Of a DNA stretch of 64,000 nt, positions 1 through 9,903 are shown piece by piece; within the stretch, counting starts at the first letter, position 1, and each line of letters begins with the position of its first letter. The stretch covers positions 1 through 64,000 of the forward strand of contig CAWHVG010000003.1 of NCBI GenBank assembly GCA_963832725.1, given 5' to 3'. Position numbers and translations under genes: made by a program. Source of the stretch: JAEZBP01 sp963832725 (GTDB taxonomy: Bacteria; Myxococcota_A; Polyangia; Polyangiales; Sandaracinaceae). The notes beneath the pieces are model-generated. The model was not told the DNA's origin. It saw only the letters and a program-made list of their open reading frames with translations, and ran no database searches.

Positions 1-45
1 CTATGTTATGTAGTCTGCCTTGGTTCAGTTCTGCGGTCTTGCTGA
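1..45. other. probable residual sequencing adapter at contig end
   Basis: The first ~45 bases are much less GC-rich than the rest of the window. They contain gttatgta and cttggttcagtt, then a stretch ending cttgct. From memory this matches, with indels, a common prefix of nanopore ligation-adapter reads. No coding signal fits these bases. The match was not aligned by software. Confidence 0.5.
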
Positions 46-319
46 CCTCGCAGTTCTCCGTCGACGAGCTGCACGTAGCGCGGACGTCGGTACGACCTCG
101 CGCAGCCTCGTGAGGCCCGCGTTGCGTGCGCGGGCCGCGGTGAAGGGGACCCGCGGGTCGAGCTCGATCACCTCGCAGCCGAACGACATCGCGGAGCGCG
201 ACGCTTCCGTCGTCGGAGCCGCTGTCGACGTAGACCACGCGCGCCACCCGGTCGACGACCGAGCTCAGGCAGCGGCGCAATCGCGCTCCCTCGTTGCGGC
301 CGATGGCCACCACGCCCAC
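46..319 (-). CDS. family 2 glycosyltransferase, N-terminal part, frameshifted and cut by the window edge
   Basis: Read on the minus strand with frame changes, this gives a GT2 (GT-A fold) start: VVAIGRNEGARLRRCLSS, then YVDSGSDDGSV, a stretch ending TAARARNAGL, and YVQLVDGE, the region before the metal-binding acidic motif. Such enzymes transfer a sugar from a nucleotide donor to a lipid-linked or nascent polysaccharide at the inner membrane. The frame breaks near 190 and again near 75, and the gene runs into the adapter-like end, so the C-terminus is missing. A GTG at 319 is a possible start. It follows the gene ending at 352 by about 30 bases and probably shares its operon. The family is clear; the acceptor cannot be told. 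Confidence 0.55.
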
Positions 320-351
320 GTCGGCGAGCCGTGCGTCTCGTGCGGAGATGG

Positions 352-1299
352 TCAGGGTGGGTTCGATACGAAGTTGTAGTGGATGAAGTCGCGCAAGAAT
401 CGGACCGGGTCGGGGTCGATCTTGCGCTGGACTCAGAGCGCGTACCTTGAACGTGGTCAGTCCAGTGGTGTGGGCCGTGTTGGCTGCCCATAGATAGGCA
501 CGGCCGTGATTCTTCAGGAAGTAGTAACGGCGGCTGTCGAACCAGTAGCGCGGCATCGGTCTCGTCTTGTTCTTGAGGCCGGTCGAGCCGTGGCCGACGT
601 GGCGACGCGGCTCTCGACGACGTACCATGTTCGGCCAGCCGGCGAGTCGCGCGCGGCGGCAGAGGTCGGTCTCCTCGAAGTAGAGGAAGAAGCCCTCGTC
701 GAAGAGGCCGACCTCGTCGAGCACCTCGCGCCGCACCATCATCGACGCGCCGGCCAGCCAGTCCACCTGCCGGGTTCGCTCCGGCCGGGGCAGGATGGGG
801 ATCTCCGACTCGGGCAAGAGGCGGCTGACCAGCCCCAGTCGGAAGCTGTTGGCAATCTCGCTACGCAGCGTCGGGAAGCGGAAGGCGCTGATGTGGGGCT
901 CGCCGTCGGTGCCGTGGAGCGCGCTGCCGGCGATGCCGGCCTCCGGATGCGCGCGCATGAACGTCAGGAGCGCCTCCACAGCGGCCGGCTCGGGGAATGC
1001 GTCCGAGTTCAGGATGTAGATGAAGTCCGGCGGGTCATCCGATTTCAATGCGCGACGGGATCACGTAGTTGTTGCCGAAGCCGAATCCGCCGTTGTGGCC
1101 CGTTTGCAGGACCTGACGGCATCCCAGCACTCGGTGGCCGCCGCCAGACAGAGGGCGTCGTCGGAGCCGTCGCCAGAGTCGTTGTCCACGACGTCAATCC
1201 GGTGCTCGCCCACTCGCGCCAACGCCGTCCGCGCGGCCCGCGTCGCGTCGATGGTCATCGCGGGCGTCCGGTAGTTGAGGAATAGACGGAGGCTCGCAT
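352..1299 (-). CDS. family 2 glycosyltransferase (rhamnosyltransferase-like), several frameshifts
   Basis: Pieced across at least four frame changes, the minus strand encodes a complete GT2 of about 310 residues. Visible parts are VDNDSGDGSDDAL, TGHNGGFGFGNN, FIYILNSDAFPEP, DWLAGASMMVRREVLDEVG, FLYFEETDLCRRARLAGW and a C-terminus ending FIHYNFVSNPP. The LAGASMMVRR and EETDLC elements are typical of WbbL/RfbF-type rhamnosyl- and related transferases of polysaccharide assembly, which fits the dTDP-rhamnose genes at 22.5-25.8 kb. The start is taken as ATG at 1299, overlapping the end of the PKS. Breaks near 1290, 1120, 1050 and 640 include both apparent deletions and insertions, unlike the rest of the window, probably because this is a poorly covered contig end. 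Real pseudogene decay is the alternative. Confidence 0.6.
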
Positions 1300-4200
1300 C
1301 ACTTCACCCCGCCTCTCGGAGTCCGTCGGCCGCGCGCTGCGGCAGCCGAGCTCGGCCGCGTGGATGACCTCGCGCAACTTGCGCGCGAGCACCCGCACGT
1401 TCGGCTCCAGCGCCGTCGAGTCGTGATCGCCGGGCACCTCGAAGACGTCGAGCGCGCCGACGTAGGGTGTCCAGCCGTTGTCCGGGAAGACATAGTTTCG
1501 GTCGTGGTCGAGGAGGCGGCCGTTTCCGAGGTCGTGGGCGACCTCGAGGGGCGGGCGGAAGAGGGTCAGGTGCCCCGGCCACGGCTCGAGACGGTAGCGA
1601 CCGAGCGCGCGCCGGAAGGCCTGCTCGATGGCCTCGTCCTGAAACGCGTCCGGCGCCACTTCCGGCTCCGCGTGCTCGAAGCGGCGCTCGAGCTTGCCCA
1701 TCTCCCAGCGCCACCGATTGACGGCCCATTCGGCGAGATAGGCCGGACCGCTCTCTGCCAAGCGCTGAACTTGGATGCGCGCCCGGTCGCGGATGCCGAG
1801 CCTCGGCGGCGGGAAGGGCAGAGGCGTGTCGAGCATCACCGAGAGCGAGACCTCCTCGCCCTCGCGTGAGAGTTGCTGGGCCATCTCGTAGGCGGTGATG
1901 CCTCCGCCGGAGAACCCGCCGAGGAGATAGGGGCCGCGCGCTTGCACCGCGCGCAGCTCGGCGAGGTAGGCCTCGGCCATCTCCTCGAAGCGCTCGTGCG
2001 GCGTCTGCTCGCCGTAGAGCCCGCGCGCTTGCAGCCCGTAGAAGCGCCGGTCGGTGCCGATGAGGTGCGCCAGATGCCGAAGGTTCAGGACGTTGCCGAA
2101 CATGCCGGCGACCAGGAAGAAGGGCGTCTTCGGGCCGCCGTCGCCCGGGTGCATGGCCACGAGATGGGTGAAGCGGCTGCGCGGCTCGGGCGCGCTGCTC
2201 TCGCCGGTCGAGGGCTCTCCGATGGCGTCGCGGATGAGCGTCGCGCAGCGCTCAATCGTCGGCGCCTCGAAGAGCACGGAGATCGGGAACTCGGTCTGGA
2301 AGGCCTTCTTCACCTTGGCGAAGAGCCGCACGGCGATCAGCGAGTGCCCGCCCAGATCGAAGAAGCTGTCTTTCACGCCGACCTGGTCGACACCGAGCAG
2401 CTCCTGCCAGAACGAGACGAGTGTGCGCTCGATCTCGTCGCGCGGCTCCACGTACTCGCTCTCGAGGTCCGGCCGGCCGAGCTTCAGACCGTCCTGGCCT
2501 GCCGCCCGTGTGCCGCTCGCCGCGGCCTGTCGGACGAGTCCGTGCAGATCGAGCGAGCTGACCACAATCTCGGGCACGGGTGAGAGCGCGAGCACCCGCA
2601 AGAGGGCGTCCCGTCCTTCTTCCGGCGCGATCCCGCGCTCCAGATTGCGGGCGAGCTGGAGCTCGGCCGGAGAGCGCTCGCGCTCGCCTGGCGGGAGCGG
2701 ATCGATCTCCACGTCGCGCGACGCCGGGCGGCTGCGGAGCGTGAAGTCGACCTCGCCCGCGAGCTTGCGGAGCGAGAGCTTGTCCACCTCGACCAGGACG
2801 TTCCCGTCCTCGTCGGTCAGCACGACGTCGAAGAAGACGAACTCCGCGTCGTCCTCGCCGTGGCAGCGGACCCAGCTCACGATGCGTGCCGGCAGAGGCC
2901 GGTGCACGCGGACCCGCTCGTACGAGACCGGCACGTAGAGCGCCTCGCCGCGGTAGCCCTCGATCAAATCCATCGCCCAGCCGGTGGCGATGTCGAGGAG
3001 CGCGGGATGGAGGCCGAGCGCGTCGACCTCGGCCGCGAATGCGGGCGGCAGCGCGAGCCTCGCGATGGCCTCGCCGTCGCCGAACGAGGCGCGCCGCAGC
3101 ACACGCCAGCGGGGACCGAACGCCAAGAACGCTTCCTGCGGTGTGCGGATGCCGGTCGGATCCTCGGGCAGGCTGCGCACCCGGCAGCGCGACTCCAACG
3201 CCGCCAGGTCGAGCGCCGGCGGTTTGCCGAGCGGGCGGATGGTGAGGTGGGCCTGTGCGTGCAGCTCCCAACCCGTGCGGCCGTCGAGCTGCGTCTCGCT
3301 CCGCACCTCGAACGCGTAGCCGCGCTGGGTCGGGCGGAGCAGGACGCGGGCCTCGCGCCGCTCGCCGTCCGGCACGCTGAGCGGACGGATGAAGAAGAGA
3401 TCCTCGATCTCGAAGGCGCCGTGCTCGCCGTGGGCGGCCAATGCGGCGCGAGCCAGCTCCAGATACGCCGTGCCGACCAGGAGCGGGTGGCCGGCGCGCG
3501 TGCGATGGCCGTCGAGGACCCAGTGACGCTCCGGGGAGAGCGCGACGGAGAGGACCGCCTCGCCGCGCGCATCGCGGACGCGGGCGTCGAGGAGCGGATG
3601 CGCAGGCTGGGCGCCGATCTTCTCGCCGGCGTGCGCGGCCGGGTCCTCGTTCACGGCCTCGGCCGCCATCCCGACCTGACTCCAGAGGCCCCAGTCGATG
3701 GCGACCACACGGGTGGAGTGCCCGACCTTGCTCTGGGCGAACGCGTTCAAGAACGCGTTGGCCGCCACGTAGTCGACCTGACCGGCCGGCGCGGTGACCG
3801 TGCTGGTCGACGAGAAGAGGACCACGAAGTCGAGCGGCGCGTTCGCGAAGAGCGCGTCGAGCACCATCATGCCCTGGATCTTCGGGGTGAAGACCTCCTC
3901 GACCGACGCCTGCGACTTGAGCGCGATGAGCTCGTCTTCGATCACGCCCGCGGTGTGGAGGACGCCGTGGATGGCTCCGAAGCGGGCTCGCGCCCGGACG
4001 ACCACGGCGCGCATCTGCTCGACGTTCGTGACGTCGGCGGTGGCGACCATGACCTCGCCGCCGGCGTTCTCGATGGCCATCAGGCGCGTCAAGCGGCGGC
4101 CGATCCGGTCTCCGGCGCCGTGCTGCCTCAGCCACTCGGCCCACTGCTCGCGCGGCGGCAGCGACGAGCGGGACAGGAGCACCAGCTTCGCGTGTGCGGT

Positions 4201-7200
4201 GCGCGCGAGGTGCTCGGCGACCGTCAAGCCGAGCCCGCCGAGGCCGCCCGTGATCAGGTAGACCCCGCCCTCGCGCAGCGCGGGTGGACGGCCCTCGAAT
4301 CGGCGGGAGGGGGACGGGCTCGTGGACCTGCTCGTAGCGACGCTCGCCCCTCCGCGCGACCGCGACGCTCCGCGGCGGTGAGGTGAGGTCGTCGAGGAGC
4401 CGGTCGGCCAACGCGTCGAGGGCCTGCTCCATCCGCCTCTTTCCGCGGAAGGGATCGGCGAGCGCCATCCTCAGGCCGTCGCCGAAGAGCCGCTCACTCT
4501 TCGCCGGCAGCGTCACGTCGACGACCGACGCGCTCGCACCCTCGAGCTCGCGAGGGATGACCTTGGCCGGACCGAGCACCGTGGCCTTGTCCGGATAGGG
4601 CAGGGCTTCGTCGCCCACCCTCTGCATGCCGTTCGTCACCGTCGTGATGTGGATAGGCGTCGGTACGCCCTCGTCGGCGATGACCTGAGCCAGGAAGAAG
4701 AGCGCGAAGAACCCGCGCTCCTGGTGGTGGTGGTAGAGGCTCGAGCCCGGCCGGAAGCGCTCCTCTGCCTCGAGCAGCGACAGGTGGACGATGCGATCGG
4801 GTGCGTGTCCGGCGGCCACGAGATCCGCCATCAGCGCGGCGTAGCCCTCCTTGCCGCGTTCGGGGGCGAGCGCGTACTCGTCGGCGCTGCGCTTGCGGTA
4901 GCCGTCGCCCTCGTAGACCCGGATCACGCGGTCGCCGCGGGCCGCGAGCCGATCGCATAGGCGCCGGCCGACCCCAGCCCGGTCCATGAGCACCAGCCAA
5001 CAGTGTCGTTGCTCCGGCGGGCGCGGATCGGCGAGCGCGGGCTTCCAGACGGGCCGCCAGCCCCAGCGCTCCACGTCCTCGATCTTCGCCAGCGCGTCGG
5101 CGTGCGGGTCCGCCTGCGCCGAGCCGGGCTCGATGAAGTAGGGCTTGTGGTTCCAGGCGTAGGTCGGCAGCTCCACGCGTGAGCGCGCTTCGCCCGGCCA
5201 GAGGCGCTCCCACTCGAAGTCCGCGCCCGACGCCCACACCCGGCCGAGGCAGGCCGTGAAGGCGGCCGCGTCGTCGACCGCATCGTCCCGATGGCGCATC
5301 GACGCGAGCGCGTTGTGCCCGCCGCTGCGAAAGCTCCCGTGCTGCCGCGCGAGCGATCCGAGCGCGTGGCCGGGGCCGCACTCGACCAGCACCCGACCGC
5401 GCGTGTCCGAGAGCAGCGTGGACACTCCGTCCGCGAAGCGCACCGTGTGGCGGAGGTGCCCGACCCAGTACTCGGGATCCTGCGCCTCGGCGTCGGTGAT
5501 CCAGGTCCCGGTGCGGTTGGAGACGAAGGGGATCTGCGGTGCGTGGAGCGGGATGCGCCGGAGGTAGGCGCCGAACTCGTCCAGGACGGGCTCGAGCAGC
5601 CGCGAGTGGGCGGCGGTCGGGATGGGCAAGCGCCGCGCTTCGATCTCGGGGTGCTCGCTCAGCCGCGTGGCCAGGCGATCGATGGCCTCGGGCGTGCCGG
5701 AGACGACCGTGGCGTCCTTTGCGTTCACGACCGCCAGGTCGAGGTCGTCCTCGAGATGGGGAGCGAGCGCATCCGGCGAGAGCCCGACCGAGAGCATCGC
5801 GCCCTCCGCCGTCTTCTCGAAGAGCCGACCGCGCAGCACCACCAGTCCGAGGCAGTCCTCGAAGCTCATCACGCCGGCCAGGCACGCGGCCGTGTTCTCG
5901 CCCAGGCTGTGGCCGAGCAGCGCGCTCGGGGTGACGCCGTAGTGCGCGAGGAGCTGCGCCATCGCATAGCCGACGAGAAACGTCGCCGGGAGCTGATGGC
6001 TCATCCGCTCGAGGGCGCGCTCGGCCTCTTTCGCGTCGCCCTCGCTCGAGAGGAGCATGGGAGCCAGATCGATCCCGTGCTGCTCGCGGAGCAGCGCCAA
6101 GCCGCGCTCGAGGTGCTCGCGGAAGACAGGCTCCCGCTCGACGAGGCCCGCGCCCATCCGCGCGTACTGTGCGCCGCCACCGGGGAGCAGGAAGACGACC
6201 GAGCTCTTGTCGGCCGCTGTGTGCGTGAACACGCGCCGCGGGTCGCCTTCCTCGAGCAGGCGCGCCGCTTCCTCCGTGCTCGATGCGGCCAGCACGCGCC
6301 GTTTGTCGAACGCGCGGCGCCCGTGGTGCAGCGTCCAGGCGACGTCGGCGAGCTCGCTCTCAGGATGGGCACGCAGATGGGCCGCCAGCCGCGCCTGCGC
6401 GCCGTCGAGGCTGGCCGTGCTCTTCGCCGAGAGGGTGAGGAGCTGAACCGGCCGTGAGGCCGCGTCGGGCGTCGGCCGGGCCGGCGGCTCCTGCAGCACC
6501 ACGTGCGCGTTCGTCCCGCCGACGCCGAGCGAGTTCACCGCTGCGCGGCGGGGATGGCCTTTCGGTGCCGGCCAGGGCGTGCGGCGGTCCGCGACCCGAA
6601 AGGGGCTGGCGTCGAAGTCGATGGTCGGGTTGGGCCGCTCGAAGTTGAGCGTGGGCGGGATCTCGGCGTGCTCGAGCGCCAGCGTCGCCTTGATCAAGCT
6701 GGCGACGCCGGCGGCGGTGTCGAGGTGCCCGATGTTGCTCTTCGCCGAGCCGATGCGGCAGAAGCCGCGCTCGTCGGTCGCGGTGCGGAAGGCCTGCGTG
6801 AGCGCCTCCACCTCGATCGGATCGCCCAAGTAGGTGCCCGTCCCGTGGCACTCCACGTACTCGACGGTTCGTGGATCGACGCGGGCGACACCGTAGGCCT
6901 CCACCATGCACGCCGCCTGCCCGTCGACGCTCGGCGCCAGGTAGTTCACCTTGGACGAGCCGTCGTTGTTGACGGCCGAGCCGCGGATCACGGCGTGGAT
7001 GACGTCGCCGTCGTCGAGCGCGTCGGTCAGCCTTCTGAGCGCCACCACGCCGGAGCCGGAGCCGAACACCGTCCCCTGCGCGCGGTGATCGAACGCGTGG
7101 CAGTGCCCGGTCGGCGACAGAATCTCGCCCTCTTGATAGAGGTAGCCGCGCCGGTGGGGCAGTTCGATGGTCACCCCGCCCGCGAGGGCCATGTCGCACT

Positions 7201-7801
7201 CGCGTGAGAGCAGGCTTTGGCACGCCAGATGGACGGCGACCAGCGACGTCGAGCAGGCCGTCTGGATGCCGATGGCGGGCCCGCGCAGATCGAGCAGATA
7301 GGACGCGCGCGACGCGAGGAAGTCCTTGTCGTTGCCGGTGTGGCGCAGGAGGAACATCCCCACGTCCCGCACCAGCGCCGGATTCGAGCAGAGGTTGAAG
7401 TAGAAGTAGCTGCCCATCCCGCAGCCGGCGAAGACCCCGATGGGCCCGCCGAAGCGCTCGGGCGTGTGGGCCGCGTTCTCCAGCGCCTCCCAGCAGCACT
7501 CGAGGAAGTGCCGGTGCTGCGGGTCCATGATGGCGGACTCCTTCGGGCTGAAGCCGAAGAACTCGCCGTCGAAGAGCTCCATCCCCTCGAGCGGCGCGGC
7601 CGCCTTCACGTAGTTCTTTCGGTGCAGATTCTCGGCGCGCTCGCCCGCTGCGAGCAGCTCCTCGTCCCCCAGCGCGCGGACGGACTCCACCCCATCGCGC
7701 AGGTTCTCCCAGAAGCGCTCCTTGTCGGCCGCGCCCGGCGCGCGCAGCGACATCCCGACGATGGCGACGTCCGTTTCGAAGATCTCGTACTCGTCCGACA
7801 T
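1255..7801 (-). CDS. type I polyketide synthase module, KS-AT-KR-DH-ACP-TE, one frameshift
   Basis: One multidomain protein of about 2180 residues once an extra base near 4300 is removed. Domains in order: ketosynthase (about 10-435; Cys in TACSTS, ECHGTGT, SNIGH), acyltransferase (530-850; GHSLGE), ketoreductase (structural part from ~930, catalytic part ~1170-1390; GGLGGLG, Ser in FSSTS, Tyr in DYVAANAF), dehydratase-like (1400-1690), carrier protein (Ser in DLGGHSL, ~1818) and thioesterase (GFSGGG, ~1960). It would load, condense and reduce one extender unit, perhaps dehydrate it, and release the acyl chain. KR before DH is not the usual cis-AT order. The DH keeps a His and the later LHPALLD Asp, but its first motif reads HRTRAGHPLLVG, so Gly and Pro of HxxxGxxxxP are altered. 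ATG 7801 precedes MSDEYEIFE. The reading frame overlaps the next GT2; the true stop is uncertain (1255 or about 1304). Confidence 0.85.
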
Positions 7802-8336
7802 CGTTTCGTGCTCGTGCGTTCGCAGTCCGCGTTGCCCAGGGCTCCCCACGGCTCCCTCGGTGCCGAGTCCTTAGGCGCGGCGACGAGCGGGACATGGGCG
7901 CGAGGCCTGAGGGCACAACGCGAGGCCGTGCGCGCCCGTGGCAGCGCGGCCGAGACGTGTCGTTTCGTCGCGCGCCGAGCGGCGTCGGTCCTTCCCGCCG
8001 GGGGCGTTGCTCGCTGGCCAGCCCTCACGATGTTCGACGGCGCAGGGTGGCAGGCCTCTTCGGTGCCCCGCGAACTCGCTCGAGGCGAGCTCACGTTCGA
8101 GCTGTCGTACCCGCGGAAGAAGGTTGTCCACGGACGACCATCTTTGGATATCCTCTCGGCCTCGTGGTGGGGTAGGCGACGAAGGGGGCGTCGGCGACGA
8201 AACCGAGTCGGCGCAGGGGTCGACAACGGTGGCGTCGATCTCCGATTTCCCGGCGGTCGGCACCGGACGGTATTCCGGAGGCTGTGATCGACCCTGTGCC
8301 AAAAGCAGAGATATCCGGCCCGAGGAGGGTGTGTTC
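7802..8336. other. non-coding gap upstream of the PKS
   Basis: No convincing gene was found in these 535 bases. Open frames here are GC-driven shadows with arginine-rich, low-complexity translations. The stretch should hold the PKS promoter on the minus strand, but no clear -35/-10 pair or operator was recognised. GC content falls toward the right end. Confidence 0.4.
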
Positions 8337-8627
8337 GTGAAATATCGCCTTGTGCGGCAGCTTGAGGTGTGGGGGACTCTCTTGCTGGAGGATGTTGAGA
8401 CAGGAGCGTTGTCCATGCAGACGATATGCGGCTCTCACGGGATGTATGAGCACCATGTTGCGCTGGTTGAGGGTGATGTGCGCGAACTTCGTGAGGGGGT
8501 GATGGACGTGGTGGGGTTTGTTCGGGGGGTATGTTCTGGAGCGATTCAGAGGAGAGTCCTTTCGGTGGCATCGATGAACGCGGATATTGAAGGCATCGAC
8601 GGTTTGGATCCTGGTGCGTGGAAGTAG
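8337..8627 (+). CDS. possible small protein of unknown function, 96 aa
   Basis: I do not recognise this gene. A GTG at 8337 preceded by gaggaggg at good Shine-Dalgarno spacing opens a 96-residue frame. It begins VKYRLVRQLEVWGTLL and ends with GLDPGAWK and TAG. The composition is balanced (few Arg/Pro, many Val/Glu/Leu) and unlike the arginine-rich shadow frames elsewhere. Local GC is clearly lower than in neighbouring genes, suggesting recent acquisition or relaxed selection. No signal peptide, membrane segment or known motif is visible. A longer frame on the minus strand covers the same bases and cannot be excluded, but lacks a comparable ribosome binding site. Confidence 0.35.
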   Translation: MKYRLVRQLEVWGTLLLEDVETGALSMQTICGSHGMYEHHVALVEGDVRELREGVMDVVGFVRGVCSGAIQRRVLSVASMNADIEGIDGLDPGAWK

Positions 8628-8679
8628 GCCGTATCGGCTCGGCACTGGATAGTAGGTGGAGATGATGGGTTCTGGCTAG

Positions 8680-8965
8680 GTGGTAGTGCGCTGATCGCGG
8701 ACGCCGTCCGGGTCGCCGCGCGCGGCGTGCGACGACGTGCGCGGCCGCAAACGGGCCGATGCAGTGGCAACGCGAGCAGGCGCTCGTACGCTCGCCGGGG
8801 GGATGCAAGGCGGCGAAGCCTTCGAGGTGCCGGCTGCGGCGCGCGGCGAAGAGGAGGAAGTCGCTGGGCGATGCTCGACGCGCAGCGGACGGAGGCGTAG
8901 TAGGCGAGCCTGCGGAGCTCCCGGTGGTGCGGCGGGAGCCAGAGTGTTGGCCCTGGTAGTGTGAG
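8680..8965 (-). pseudogene. decayed partial copy of the adjacent DNA glycosylase gene
   Basis: These bases align by eye with about 9170-9450 inside the intact glycosylase gene, in the same orientation. Shared blocks include gacgtgcgcggccg, gcgagcaggcgctcgtacg, ggctgcggcgcgcggcgaag, tagtaggcgagc and a final match around the gagccagag segment. Many substitutions and small indels separate the blocks and no frame stays open, so this is a non-functional remnant. It covers the region encoding the helix-hairpin-helix and catalytic part of the parent. It lies only ~20 bases beyond the parent's stop codon, so a local tandem duplication followed by decay is the simplest explanation. Confidence 0.7.
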
Positions 8966-8986
8966 CGGAGCTGCGTGCCAGAGCGC

Positions 8987-9896
8987 TCACATGCCGCGGA
9001 TGTCGCGTACGGAGAGCTTGGGGCCGAAGCGGGGGGCGCCGGGGCCGGCGCGGAGGATCGCGGCCAGGATGCGGCCGCGATACGGGCGGAAGGGCTCGAG
9101 CAGCGCGAGCATCTCGTCGTCGTCGCCGCGGGGGCGGCCGGTGAGGGTGAAGACGACGTGGTTCGGGAAGTGGTAGTCGCCGACGGGGACCGCGTCCGGG
9201 TCGCCGTGCGCGGCGGCGACGACGTGCGCGGCCGTCCAGGGGCCGATGCCGGGGAAGGCGAGCAGGCGCTCGTACGCGTCGCTCGGCGGGAGGGCGGCGA
9301 ACGACTCGATGCGACGGCTGCGGCGCGCGGCGAAGAGTAGGGTGTCTGCGCGCCGGCGCTCGACGCCCACCGGATGCAGGTCGTAGTAGGCGAGCTTGCG
9401 CAGCTCCTCGCCGGTCGGTGGCAGCCAGAGCTTCTCCGGTCCCGGCGCGCGCTCGCCGTGGCGCCAGACCAGCTCGCGCCAGCTCCGTGAGGCGCCTTCG
9501 CTGGTGACCTTCTGCGCGAGGATGATGGCGCTGAGCCTTTCCATGACTCGGCCGGAGCGACCGAAGCGCAGGCTGCGCACGGCGGTCAGCAGCGGGCCGA
9601 CGATGGGGTGGTCGACCTCGAACCCGAACGAGCGATCCTCGGCGCCGAGGTGGGCCGGCGCGCGCTCGATGGCGAGCGCGGCGCCGGGGCCCCAGGCGCT
9701 CACGCGAACGCCATCGCCGTGCTGGACGTAGCGGACGGTCGCCGGGCCCTGCTCCGTACGGAAGGCGACCCAGGACTCGTGCCGGCGGACGCGCCGCGTG
9801 GGAATCGGATCCCCAGATCGAGGTGCGCGACATGGTGGCTGCGAGGTCGTAGGGACCCTCGAGCTCGACCTCCCCGGTCGCGTCCGGTGTGTCCAT
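8987..9896 (-). CDS. HhH-GPD DNA glycosylase (AlkA-like), one frameshift
   Basis: Base-excision repair glycosylase that removes alkylated bases; about 302 residues after removing one base from the CCCC run at 9811-9814. The C-terminal half has the helix-hairpin-helix motif LLAFPGIGPWTAAHVV followed by the GPD segment with the likely catalytic Asp in VPVGDYHFPN. The middle has the helical stretch RLSAIILAQKVT typical of DNA-3-methyladenine glycosylase II. The N-terminus begins MDTPDATGEVELEG and reads into SIWDPIPTRRVRRHESW after repair. No Fe-S cluster cysteines are present. It starts 7 bases after the aldo/keto reductase stop and is probably co-transcribed with it. A decayed partial copy lies just downstream. 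Confidence 0.8.
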
Positions 9897-9903
9897 CGGG
9901 AGC

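Noticed and set aside
2252..4290. Continuation of the first PKS frame past 4300 as extra protein
   Set aside because: Past 4300 that frame is Arg/Ala/Gly-rich and motif-free, while the alternative frame holds KR, DH, ACP and TE. It is a frameshift shadow.
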